In this document: positions 49,877 to 58,105 of the stretch, in pieces
Layout: each line of letters starts with the position of its first letter
Position numbering within the stretch: position 1 is the first letter of the stretch
NCBI RefSeq assembly: GCF_023156505.1
Contig: NZ_JALNMJ010000003.1
Coordinates: 310,001-374,000 of the forward strand
Direction of reading: 5' to 3'
Source of the DNA: Roseibium sediminicola
GTDB taxonomy: Bacteria; Pseudomonadota; Alphaproteobacteria; Rhizobiales; Stappiaceae
DNA: 64,000 bases
The notes under the pieces: model-generated
Database searches by the model: none
Told to the model about the DNA's origin: nothing
What the model saw: only the letters and a program-made list of their open reading frames with translations
Program-made: the position numbers and the translations under genes

Positions 49877-51112
49877 TCAGGCCTTCGACCACCTGATCCT
49901 GAGCGCTTCCGGGCCTCTCACCGAAAGGCCCTTCTTATAGCGCACGTCTGTGTCGGCCAGTTCGATGGTCCTGAACCGTTTCAAGAGAGTCGAGAAGATA
50001 ATATCCATGTCGAGCCGGGCCAGGTGATTGCCGAGGCAGAAATGGGCGCCGCGGCCAAAGGCGATGTGCCAGTTGGGCGTGCGGCCGACATCGAAACGGT
50101 CGGCATCCGGAAACTGGTTCGGATCGCGGTTGGCGGAGCCGTAAAGCACGCCGAATTTGGTGCCGCGCGGATAGGTCTTGCCGCAGAGCTCGACCTCTTC
50201 CGTGCTATAGCGGTGGAAGAAGGGCAGGGGCGATTCAAAGCGGAACATTTCCTGCACCGCCGTTTTCATCAGTCCCGGCTCGTCCCGCAAGCGCTGCATC
50301 TCGCCCGGGAATTTCAACAGCGCGTGCATGCCGCTGCCGAGCACGTCGATGGTCGAGCCATGCCCGGCCATCAGGATCAGCATGGCGGTGGAGATGAACT
50401 CGTCATGGCTCAACTGTCCCGCGCGTTCTGACTCGATCATCAGCGACAGCAGATCCTCCTTCGGATCGGCCGCCCGGGCCGCCTTGAGCTCCAGAAGGTA
50501 GTGATAGAACTCGGTGGTGTTGGTTTCGGCGAGGTCCTTGCGCGCGTCCGAGCGATCGATATCGAAATACTGGACGATATTCTCCGACCAGACCCTGAGC
50601 TGAGGACAATCCTCGTCCGGCACGCCAAGCACCCGGCCGATGATATGCCCGGGCACATGAGCGGCGAGGTCCTCGATGAAGTCGATCTCCTGCCGGTCCG
50701 CGAGACCATCCACGAGCCGGTCGACATAGGCCTGGATGTCGTCGCGCAGCCGTCCGACCATCACCGGCGTGAACAGCTTGAACACCTGTTTGCGCAGCCG
50801 GTCATGGACCGCGCCGTCGCTGTCGAGCAGGGAAAACTGCACAAAACGGGAATGATGCGGCATGTCGTGCCAGTTCTGCGCCCGCTTCAGCGCCGCAATC
50901 TCGTCCGGACTGGAAATGTGGTCCATGGAGCGGACCATCTTGCCGTGCTGGACGATCTCGGAAACATCGTCGAACCGGGACGCCAGCCAGACATCGAACT
51001 CCCCGAACCATGTCAGCCCGTCGCGTGCGCGCAGGGCCTCATAGAAGGGGTAGGGGTCCTGGGCGAAGGCCTCGGACAGCGGTTCGAAGGAAAGGTCTGT
51101 GGACGGGCTCAT
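49877..51112 (-). CDS. Cytochrome P450 with atypical I-helix
   Basis: A 411-residue soluble P450. The heme loop [15 protein letters not shown] (Cys359) and the ExxR motif (EMFR, Glu288-Arg291) are intact. The I-helix reads [11 protein letters not shown], so the usual acid-alcohol pair (Asp/Glu-Thr) that guides oxygen activation is Gly252-Ser253. No ferredoxin or reductase gene is adjacent. It is followed 76 bp later by the phosphodiesterase gene. The substrate is unknown, and the altered helix suggests unusual oxygen chemistry or a peroxide-driven reaction, which is inference. Confidence 0.92.
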   Translation of the reverse strand: MSPSTDLSFEPLSEAFAQDPYPFYEALRARDGLTWFGEFDVWLASRFDDVSEIVQHGKMVRSMDHISSPDEIAALKRAQNWHDMPHHSRFVQFSLLDSDGAVHDRLRKQVFKLFTPVMVGRLRDDIQAYVDRLVDGLADRQEIDFIEDLAAHVPGHIIGRVLGVPDEDCPQLRVWSENIVQYFDIDRSDARKDLAETNTTEFYHYLLELKAARAADPKEDLLSLMIESERAGQLSHDEFISTAMLILMAGHGSTIDVLGSGMHALLKFPGEMQRLRDEPGLMKTAVQEMFRFESPLPFFHRYSTEEVELCGKTYPRGTKFGVLYGSANRDPNQFPDADRFDVGRTPNWHIAFGRGAHFCLGNHLARLDMDIIFSTLLKRFRTIELADTDVRYKKGLSVRGPEALRIRWSKA

Positions 51113-51389
51113 GTAGGGCTCTTGGCGATGGGATCGATCGGTTAGAATTGTGATTCTTGGCAGGGTCGAAGATTTGGCTGGCCGAGCGCAAGCGGAAAGC
51201 GGGAGCTATAGGCCATTAAGCGTTCGTTTTGGGGACTTATCCAAAGCACTGTGGCTGGCTCTTGGGGATAGCGAGGAAATGACAGTTCTGACGATACCCG
51301 TCAGGGTCCGTGTTTCTTAACAATTCCTAAACGCAGGGCGGGGCCCTGCTTGCGCGAGATCAGCAAGAAGTTAGGTGCGTGAGGCCGAC

Positions 51390-51578
51390 ATGCGAGTTCC
51401 AAAGGCATTTTCTGACGAGTATCAGATTTTCCTGAGGGACACCGGATTCGACAATCCCGATCCGCAATCCCTTCTGATGGACCTGGCGTCCTTAAGCATG
51501 GACGTCTACCTCAAGGAAATCGCCTGGCTGTCTGATTTCATTGGCCGGGTGCAGCGGGCGAAACGGGAAGCGGCGTGA
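51390..51578 (+). CDS. Small hypothetical protein
   Basis: A 62-residue frame, MRVPKAFSDEYQIFLRDTGF at its start, with GAGG five bases before the ATG at 51390; a GTG at 51375 is another start. Amphipathic helices and charged residues suggest a folded or partner-binding peptide. I do not recognise the family. It lies between the P450 gene (277 bp away, divergent) and the convergent amidase gene. Confidence 0.55.
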   Translation: MRVPKAFSDEYQIFLRDTGFDNPDPQSLLMDLASLSMDVYLKEIAWLSDFIGRVQRAKREAA

Positions 51579-51620
51579 CCATTGTCCAGTAAAGCCGACG
51601 AAGAAATCGTTCGGCTGCCG

Positions 51621-52973
51621 TCAGGAGTTCATGGCCGCTGCATCGAAAATCCTTATGGCGGTCTCCCGATCCAACCGGGCATTGCGACCGCTGCTGGGCG
51701 GCGCACCCAGTTCCGTTGCAAAAAAGTGGATCTGAAAATACCGGACCGCGCGCATGGCATCCTCATCCAGGGTATTGCCGGGACCGCGGCTGCCGACCCA
51801 ATAGCCGATCTTATTGAGATCCGTGAGGATCTCCTTGATCGGCTCGCCTGTGATGTTGCCCTGCGGGCGTCCTCCATAGACGGAACCGGTGTCATTGTCT
51901 CCCTGGCGCAGTTCGGGGTCGCTACGCAACCCTTGAAACAGGCCGCCATAAAGGCCCTCGAGCGCCGCAGGACCGGCTGCTGTAAAGCTACGAAGGGTCG
52001 GATAGCCGCGTCCGGGACCGGGCGGGCCAAAACCGGCTCTGCCTAGGCGGGGCCAGTCGAATCTGAAACCCGGATCGAAATCCCGGATATTCATCTCGAC
52101 GGCAAGATCCGAATGGCCGATGACCCGCCGCGGATCGATCCCGTGCTGGTCGACAAGTTCACCGAGCAGGCGCAGCAGGGACTGGTATTGTGCCTCGGTA
52201 AAGTCTGACTCATCTTCCGTCGGTTTGACGTTTTCCAGCTCGATGCCGATCGACCGGCTGTTGACGTTCGTGTCTCCAGCCCAGTATGGGGTGCCGGAAT
52301 GACCGTGGCCGCCCGCATGCCCACCCTGAATGGTGTCCGAGAGAAACTTGATGACCTGGCCATCCTGTTTCAGGATCAAGTAATGGGCTCCGGCGTGGCT
52401 CGATATTTTGCGTACGGCGCCATAAGGGTCAGATCCTGATGTAAGATGGACAACGATCAGGTCCGTACGGCTCTTGGTGCGCCGGCGCCCCGTATGCTCG
52501 GTGACCCAAACCGGCTGAAGCACGATGCTGAGGCCGTCATGACGCACGGACCATGCTTCCCCGTCTGCAGTCGACCGGGACGCCGTTGTCGCGCTTGCGA
52601 TACGCGCGCGGCCCGGGTTGCCTTCGATCTTGACCTTGATGTCAAGCGGTCGATACACCCGACCGGCCCCGGCCGCGAAAGGGCGGGACAGGTTTGGGCC
52701 GACCGATGCCTCGCTCCAGAATTCCGGCAGGATACGAAGTAGATACGTGCCATTTGCAGATGGCAGCGTGAGCGTGACACGCCCGCGGCTGTTGGTCTGT
52801 GCCAGCGCATCCGCGCGTCTGAGGGTGGAAAAGGGCCGGCGCGCCTCCTCGGCCGTCACTTCATAGAGAAACACGTCCGCCGCCTCGACCGGGTCATCGA
52901 AATGGTGCCGACCCGCGCGCAGCCTCCGCCGATTGATGCTATAGCGATTGTCTATTCTCAGTTCGGCACGCAT
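51621..52973 (-). CDS. N-acetylmuramoyl-L-alanine amidase (Amidase_2) with PG-binding-like C-terminus, no signal peptide
   Basis: A 450-residue protein in three parts. The first 150 residues are beta-rich and unassigned, with a carboxypeptidase-regulatory-like look. The central part (about 170-310) is an Amidase_2 domain with zinc ligands in LIVVHLTSGSD, GGHAGGHGHSG and VIGHSDLAVE. The C-terminal part (about 385-450) is a peptidoglycan-binding-like repeat (ILTDLNKIGYWVG). No N-terminal signal peptide is present; the start MRAELRIDNRY is charged. It may need another export route or act on recycled or phage-delivered wall material. Confidence 0.85.
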   Translation of the reverse strand: MRAELRIDNRYSINRRRLRAGRHHFDDPVEAADVFLYEVTAEEARRPFSTLRRADALAQTNSRGRVTLTLPSANGTYLLRILPEFWSEASVGPNLSRPFAAGAGRVYRPLDIKVKIEGNPGRARIASATTASRSTADGEAWSVRHDGLSIVLQPVWVTEHTGRRRTKSRTDLIVVHLTSGSDPYGAVRKISSHAGAHYLILKQDGQVIKFLSDTIQGGHAGGHGHSGTPYWAGDTNVNSRSIGIELENVKPTEDESDFTEAQYQSLLRLLGELVDQHGIDPRRVIGHSDLAVEMNIRDFDPGFRFDWPRLGRAGFGPPGPGRGYPTLRSFTAAGPAALEGLYGGLFQGLRSDPELRQGDNDTGSVYGGRPQGNITGEPIKEILTDLNKIGYWVGSRGPGNTLDEDAMRAVRYFQIHFFATELGAPPSSGRNARLDRETAIRIFDAAAMNS

Positions 52974-53113
52974 GCGGGGCGATCCCTTTTCCGCGACGGG
53001 AACCCACGACTATAGAGGAATACCGTATTCCCGATACCTGAGAAAACTGCTGTGATCATACCCTGCATGTGGTTTGGCGAAGGAGCCGGATGCGCGCTTC
53101 GAATGCAGCTTCT

Positions 53114-53620
53114 TCAGGTCACTTGTTGGTGCGGATGCCCCGCCAGATAGGCTGCCTTGGCCGGCACCGATAGCCAGGCTTTCGCCTGCGCCACGCGCTC
53201 GGCCGTATAGTGATCTTCCTCGTGCAGCATGTTGACGGTGCCGACCAGCGTGTCGCCGAGAACCACCGGCAGGTTGATCACCGAGCCGCAGCCGAGTCGG
53301 CCGATCAGTTCAAAATCCGGGAACACCGTGGCGATGTCGGCCAGCGTGTTGGCAACAAAACACTCCCTGTCGGTGTGCACGATCTTGAACCAGCGGTCAT
53401 AGGTGACCGGCTTGGTGCCGGAGACCGGATAGGCCTCCGGGTGGGAGGTATAGGACCGGCGCGCGGTTTCCGTTGCCATATCCACGGTCATGAAAGTGAA
53501 CAGCTTGACACCGACCGTGGCCCGGGTGAGAGCCAGAAGCGCGTCAAAGGCGGCCGCCCTCGACGTGGCAAGCGACAGGGCATGGTCAAAGGCGGCCAGC
53601 GGGCCGTTGAAATCGGTCAT
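53114..53620 (-). CDS. GAF domain protein in the peptide transporter operon
   Basis: A 168-residue single GAF domain with the core LGCGSVINLPVVLGDTLVGTVNML near residues 120-145 (shown here by its first 18 residues only in the key part GSVINLPVVLGDTLVG). GAF domains bind small ligands. It begins 13 bp after the stop of the ABC ATPase gene upstream, so it is the last gene of the dpp-like operon and may sense the transported compound. A longer frame to 53677 overlaps the ATPase gene. Confidence 0.82.
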   Translation of the reverse strand: MTDFNGPLAAFDHALSLATSRAAAFDALLALTRATVGVKLFTFMTVDMATETARRSYTSHPEAYPVSGTKPVTYDRWFKIVHTDRECFVANTLADIATVFPDFELIGRLGCGSVINLPVVLGDTLVGTVNMLHEEDHYTAERVAQAKAWLSVPAKAAYLAGHPHQQVT

Positions 53621-53633
53621 TGAAAATCTCGGA

Positions 53634-54386
53634 TCAGGCAGGTTGCAGGGTGCCGCCACTGGCAGCGTAAAGTTCACGGGAATAGGTGTCTTTCAAGTGC
53701 CCTGATTTCAGGGCGTCCACCCCGGCGATTTCGACAATACGGCCGTGGCGCATGACGGCCAGCCGGTCGCACAGGAACGAAACCACGGGCAGATTGTGGG
53801 TGACCATCAAATAGGTCAGTCCGTTTTCCCGGCGCAGCTTCTTCAAAAGGTTCAGGATCTCCGCCTGAACCGAGACATCCAGTGCGGAAGTCGGTTCATC
53901 CAGCAACAGCACCTTCGGTTCCAGCATCAAGGCCCTAGCAATCGCGACGCGCTGGCGCTGACCGCCCGAGAGCTGGTGCGGGTAGCGGAAGCGGAAGCGC
54001 TGGTCGAGGCCGACGGCCGCCAGCATGTCCTTGACCCTGGCGTCCCTGCCGCCGATGCCGTGAATGGCGAGCGGTTCGGCGAGGCAGCTGTCGACGGTCT
54101 TGCGCGGATGCAGTGAGCCGTAGGGATCCTGGAACACCATCTGGCAGGTTTCGGCGAAAGCGACGTCCGGCGCATGGCCCCGCGCCTTGCCGAGAACCGA
54201 CATCGTGCCGGTCCAGTCCGGTGCGAGGCCGGAGATCGCCTTCAGGATGGTCGATTTGCCCGACCCGGATTCGCCGACCAGCGCAAAACTCTCGCCTGCC
54301 GCGACGCTGAAGGAAGCCTCATGGACGACCTTGGTGGTGCCGTAACTGACAGTGAGTTTGTCGAGATGAATGGCGGGTGTGCTCAT
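53634..54386 (-). CDS. Peptide ABC transporter ATP-binding protein (DppF/OppF type)
   Basis: A 250-residue ATPase. Walker A is GESGSGKSTILKAI, the signature LSGGQRQRVAIARAL and Walker B VLLLDEPTSALD. The start overlaps the stop of the preceding ATPase gene by four bases. It pairs with the other ATPase to power the transporter. The C-terminal oligopeptide extension of DppF is short here. Confidence 0.93.
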   Translation of the reverse strand: MSTPAIHLDKLTVSYGTTKVVHEASFSVAAGESFALVGESGSGKSTILKAISGLAPDWTGTMSVLGKARGHAPDVAFAETCQMVFQDPYGSLHPRKTVDSCLAEPLAIHGIGGRDARVKDMLAAVGLDQRFRFRYPHQLSGGQRQRVAIARALMLEPKVLLLDEPTSALDVSVQAEILNLLKKLRRENGLTYLMVTHNLPVVSFLCDRLAVMRHGRIVEIAGVDALKSGHLKDTYSRELYAASGGTLQPA

Positions 54387-55228
54387 GTGCCTGCTCCCGT
54401 GGTCCAGGTGCTGCGGTCGAGCACGGGCAGTTCCTCGCGGGTTTCATTCATGCGCGGCATGGCGGCAAGGAGCCCGCGCGTATAGGGATGGCTGGCTTCG
54501 TGAAGCTTGCTTGCCACGCATTCCTCGACGATCTCACCGCTGTTTATGACCAGGATGCGGTCGCAATAGCGCCCGACCAGGTTGAGGTCGTGGCTGATCA
54601 GGATCAGCCCCATGCCCTTGCCGGTGACAAGGTCGTCGATGATGTCGAGCACCTGTGCTTGTACAGAAACGTCCAGCGCGGAGGTCGGCTCGTCGGCAAT
54701 CAGCAGGTCCGGTTCCGGGATCAGCATCATGGCGATCATCACCCTTTGGCCCATGCCGCCCGAGACCTCGTGCGGATAGAGCTTCGCGACCCGCTCAGGA
54801 TCGTTGATCCGGACAGCTTCGAGCATGGCCAGCACACGGGCTTTCAGGTCACGGCGCAGCAGATACTTGTGTGTGACAAGGGCCTCGGCGATCTGTTCGC
54901 CGATGGTCATGACCGGGTTCAGCGAGAATTTCGGATCCTGCATCACCATGGAAAGGCGCGCTCCGCGCAATTGCCGCATCTGCCGCTCGCTTTGAGACAG
55001 CAGATCGATCCCATCAAAGCGCATGGTCCTGGCCGTGACCAGGCCCGGCTTGCGGATCAAACGCAGGATCGCGCGGCCGGTCATGGATTTGCCCGAGCCG
55101 GATTCGCCGACAATGCCGAGCCGTTCGCGCCCGAGCGAAAACGAGATGCCCTTGACCACGTCGACGGGGCCGCGTGAGGTCGGGAAGGTGACGGTGAGGC
55201 CGTCGATTTCGAGGAGTGGCGCGCTCAT
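54383..55228 (-). CDS. Peptide ABC transporter ATP-binding protein (DppD/OppD type)
   Basis: A 281-residue ATPase with Walker A GESGSGKSMTGRAI, signature VSGGMGQRVMIAMML and Walker B LLIADEPTSALD. A C-terminal segment (about 245-280, HPYTRGLLAAMPRM) is the oligopeptide-ABC extension. Both ends overlap neighbouring genes by four bases, so the permease and ATPase genes are translationally coupled. Confidence 0.94.
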   Translation of the reverse strand: MSAPLLEIDGLTVTFPTSRGPVDVVKGISFSLGRERLGIVGESGSGKSMTGRAILRLIRKPGLVTARTMRFDGIDLLSQSERQMRQLRGARLSMVMQDPKFSLNPVMTIGEQIAEALVTHKYLLRRDLKARVLAMLEAVRINDPERVAKLYPHEVSGGMGQRVMIAMMLIPEPDLLIADEPTSALDVSVQAQVLDIIDDLVTGKGMGLILISHDLNLVGRYCDRILVINSGEIVEECVASKLHEASHPYTRGLLAAMPRMNETREELPVLDRSTWTTGAGT

Positions 55229-56121
55229 GACTTGTCTCCCTGCTTGGGATCGAGCACGTCGCGCAGGCCATCACCGAGGAAACAGAAGCCGAGGCTCACC
55301 AGGATGATGGCAAAGCCCGGCATGGTCGCGACCCACCACTGGTCGAGAATGAAGGTGCGTCCGCGCGAGATCATCGCGCCCCATTCAGGCAGCGGCGGTT
55401 GGGCACCAAGGCCGAGAAAGCCGAGACCGGCGGCGGTCAGGATGATGCCGGCCATGTCGAGCGTCACCCGGACAATGGTCGAGGACGCACAGAGGGGCAG
55501 CACATGGCGCAGGATCACCCGGGCCGGGGAGGCGCCCTGAAGGCGCACGGCCGCAATGAATTCCGCATCCCGGAAGGTGATGGTTTCGGCGCGGGCGATG
55601 CGGGCATAGACCGGCCATGCGGTGATGGCGATGGCGATGATCGCGTTTTCGATGCCCGGCCCAAGCGCCGCCACGAAGGCCAGCGCCAGGATCAGCTTGG
55701 GCATGGACAGGAAAATATCCGTCAGCCCCATCAGGATCCGGTCGGTCCAGCCGCCGAAATAGCCGGAAACCGCGCCGACGATCAGGCCGATGGGCGCGGC
55801 AATGACCGCGACCATGGTGACGATCAGGAGCGTGATGCGGGCGCCGTAGACGACCCGGGAAAAGATATCCCGTCCGAGTTCGTCTGTACCCATCAGGTGA
55901 TCGGCCGAGGGCGGCATCAGCCGGTTGGCAAGATCCTGGCCGACGGGCGAATAGGGCGCAATCCAGGGGGCGAACACCGCCATGGCGATCAGCACCAGGA
56001 TGATCACGGCGCCGACAACGGCAAGCGGGTTGCGCATCAGCGCGGTGAATACCCGGTAGCTGCGGCCAAGCGTGGCCTGCAGGCGGGAAGTGGGACTGTC
56101 GTCGAGAAGCCAGGCGATCAT
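55225..56121 (-). CDS. Peptide ABC transporter permease (DppC type)
   Basis: A 298-residue inner-membrane permease with six predicted helices. The EAA loop region reads IVRAETITFRDAEFIAAVRL-like (residues about 180-200: ARAETITFRDAEFIAAVRL). It has the N-terminal oligopeptide-permease leader. Start and stop overlap neighbours by four bases. Confidence 0.93.
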   Translation of the reverse strand: MIAWLLDDSPTSRLQATLGRSYRVFTALMRNPLAVVGAVIILVLIAMAVFAPWIAPYSPVGQDLANRLMPPSADHLMGTDELGRDIFSRVVYGARITLLIVTMVAVIAAPIGLIVGAVSGYFGGWTDRILMGLTDIFLSMPKLILALAFVAALGPGIENAIIAIAITAWPVYARIARAETITFRDAEFIAAVRLQGASPARVILRHVLPLCASSTIVRVTLDMAGIILTAAGLGFLGLGAQPPLPEWGAMISRGRTFILDQWWVATMPGFAIILVSLGFCFLGDGLRDVLDPKQGDKS

Positions 56122-57194
56122 CTGCGGGCCCTCGGATCGAGAATGCGGTAGAGCACGTCGGATATCTTGTTGATCAGGATGAAGACCGCGCCGATGACCA
56201 GGGTCGCGCCGAGCACGGCGTTCATGTCGGCGGTCAAAAGCGCGTTGGTGAGATAGTTGCCGATCCCGGGCCAGGAAAACACCGTCTCGATCATCACCGA
56301 GCCTTCCAGAAGAGCGGCATAGGAGAGGCCGATGACGGTGATCAGCTGAATGCGGATTGGGTAAAAGGCGTGGCGCCAGATCACCCGGCGCTCCGGCACG
56401 CCCTTGACCCGGGCGGTGGTGACATATTCATGGCCGAGCTGGTCGAGCATGAAGGACCGGGTCATACGGGCTATGTAGGCCAGGCTGAAGAAACCGAGGA
56501 TCGAAGCTGGCAGCAGCAGGTGGTCGAGGGCATTCCAGAAGATGTCCCACTCGCCGGCGATCACGCTGTCGATCAGGTAAAGCCCGGTGACCGGGTCGAG
56601 AATGCCGTCATAAAAGATGTCGATCCGGCCCGGACCTGCCACCCAGCCGAGACCGGCATAAAAGACGGCCAGTCCCACCAGTCCCAGCCAGAAGGCGGGA
56701 ACGGAATAGCCGAGCAGGCCAAGCACGCGGATCAGCTGGTCCGTCCAGGTTCCCTGGCGGGTCGCCGCCAGGACGCCCATGGGCACGCCGAGCAGCACAC
56801 CGATCAGGATACCGATCGTGGCCATTTCCAATGTTGCCGGGAAGAACCGCGCAAGATCCTCGACCACCGGTCGTCCCGTGGAGATCGACATGCCGAGATT
56901 GCCGGTAAAAACATCGCCGACATAGGTGAAGAACTGGACGATCAGCGGCCGGTCCAGCCCCATTGCCTGGCGGGCGGCCTCATAGACTTCGTTCGAGGCC
57001 CGGTCGCCGACGACGGCCAGCACTGGATCGATCGGCACGACGCGGCCAATGAAGAAGGTAATCGCCAGCAGACCGAGAAAGGTGCCGGTGGTGACCAGGG
57101 CAAACCGGAACAGGGCGGCCATACTGCCAAGGACCCGGTCCGCCAGCTGATCACCGCGCGCTTCGGCGGCGCTTTCGACCGGCTCAAAGGACAT
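56118..57194 (-). CDS. Peptide ABC transporter permease (DppB type)
   Basis: A 358-residue permease, the first gene of the minus-strand operon. It has a long N-terminal extension (about 30 residues) before the first helix (FALVTTGTFLGLLAITFFIG). The EAA loop is in DQLGHEYVTTARVKGVPERR, residues about 275-294. It stands divergent from the regulator and binding-protein genes with a 220-bp shared promoter region. Confidence 0.92.
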   Translation of the reverse strand: MSFEPVESAAEARGDQLADRVLGSMAALFRFALVTTGTFLGLLAITFFIGRVVPIDPVLAVVGDRASNEVYEAARQAMGLDRPLIVQFFTYVGDVFTGNLGMSISTGRPVVEDLARFFPATLEMATIGILIGVLLGVPMGVLAATRQGTWTDQLIRVLGLLGYSVPAFWLGLVGLAVFYAGLGWVAGPGRIDIFYDGILDPVTGLYLIDSVIAGEWDIFWNALDHLLLPASILGFFSLAYIARMTRSFMLDQLGHEYVTTARVKGVPERRVIWRHAFYPIRIQLITVIGLSYAALLEGSVMIETVFSWPGIGNYLTNALLTADMNAVLGATLVIGAVFILINKISDVLYRILDPRARR

Positions 57195-57382
57195 GTTGCC
57201 CCCGCCGGATCGATTCTCGCTGCCCTTTTGACTGTGTCATGGCGTGTCCCTGGCTGTGTGACTCAACTTGCGAGCAAGCGAAGTCAACTGTCTGATCCTA
57301 AATGTACTTTCCTGATATCCGCAGCGCCGGAATCTCGAAAGCCATCTAAAAAGTTCTTGGAGCATACAAAAAAATCTGCTTA

Positions 57383-57401
57383 CATCAAAAAAATTTTGAT
57401 G
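57383..57401. promoter_or_regulatory. Perfect palindrome at the XRE-cupin gene start (putative operator)
   Basis: CATCAAAA-AAA-TTTTGATG is a perfect 8-bp inverted repeat with a 3-base centre. It lies 13-31 bases upstream of the TTG start of the regulator gene and touches its GGGAG ribosome site, so a bound regulator could block its own expression as well as the divergent transporter operon. Confidence 0.65.
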
Positions 57402-57414
57402 GGAGTAAAAATCT

Positions 57415-58089
57415 TTGAGCAGCTCGACGGCACGTACCGCCACCGATACGGAGACGAGGGTCGGCACGCTGATCCGCGCCCGCCGCAAGCAGCTCGGCTT
57501 GACCCTGCAGCAACTCGGCGATGCGTCGAATCTCTCGGTCGGTTATCTCAGCCAGGTCGAGCGCGATCATGCGACGCCTACCCTCGGTTCGCTTGCGGGC
57601 ATCGCCAGGGCGCTTGGTGTGGGGCTGGATTATTTCGTTGCCCAACCGAGGGCGCAGGATGCGCTGACGCGGTCCGGTTCCCGGCCGCATTTTTCGATTT
57701 CCGGATCTACGGTTAGTTATGAGCGGCTGGCGACGGAATTTCCAGGCAGCCAACTCTCCTCCTTCATCCTCACCGTGCCACCGGGCTATGCCTCTGAAAC
57801 GGTAAGCCACGAGGGTGAGGAGCTGATCTACATCCTGGAAGGCTCGATCACCCAGTTCCTGGACGGCGAGGCCATGGTGATGACGGCGGGCGACAGCCTG
57901 CATTACCGGGGCAACACGCCCCATGCCTGGTCGAACCCCAACGAGGCACCGGCCCGGATCCTGTGGACCGGCACGCTGACGATCTTCAATGCCGGCGACG
58001 AGAAAACCAGCCGCATCGAGCTGGTGTCGCCGGACAAGACCGGGGCGGAAACGCCCCAATCCAACAACAAGAACAAAACCCAACCCTGA
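57415..58089 (+). CDS. XRE family regulator with C-terminal cupin sensor
   Basis: A 224-residue regulator. The N-terminal HTH_3 domain (about 16-70) contains LGLTLQQLGDASNLSVGYLS and the C-terminal cupin (about 110-195) includes VSHEGEELIYILEGS and HYRGNTPHAWSNP, the latter with a metal-binding-like histidine. Relatives control amino acid, amine or peptide use. It starts at TTG 57415 after GGGAG. It is followed by the binding-protein gene after 16 bp, and it faces the transporter operon. Confidence 0.9.
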   Translation: MSSSTARTATDTETRVGTLIRARRKQLGLTLQQLGDASNLSVGYLSQVERDHATPTLGSLAGIARALGVGLDYFVAQPRAQDALTRSGSRPHFSISGSTVSYERLATEFPGSQLSSFILTVPPGYASETVSHEGEELIYILEGSITQFLDGEAMVMTAGDSLHYRGNTPHAWSNPNEAPARILWTGTLTIFNAGDEKTSRIELVSPDKTGAETPQSNNKNKTQP

Positions 58090-58105
58090 CAGACGGAGAC
58101 GAGGA

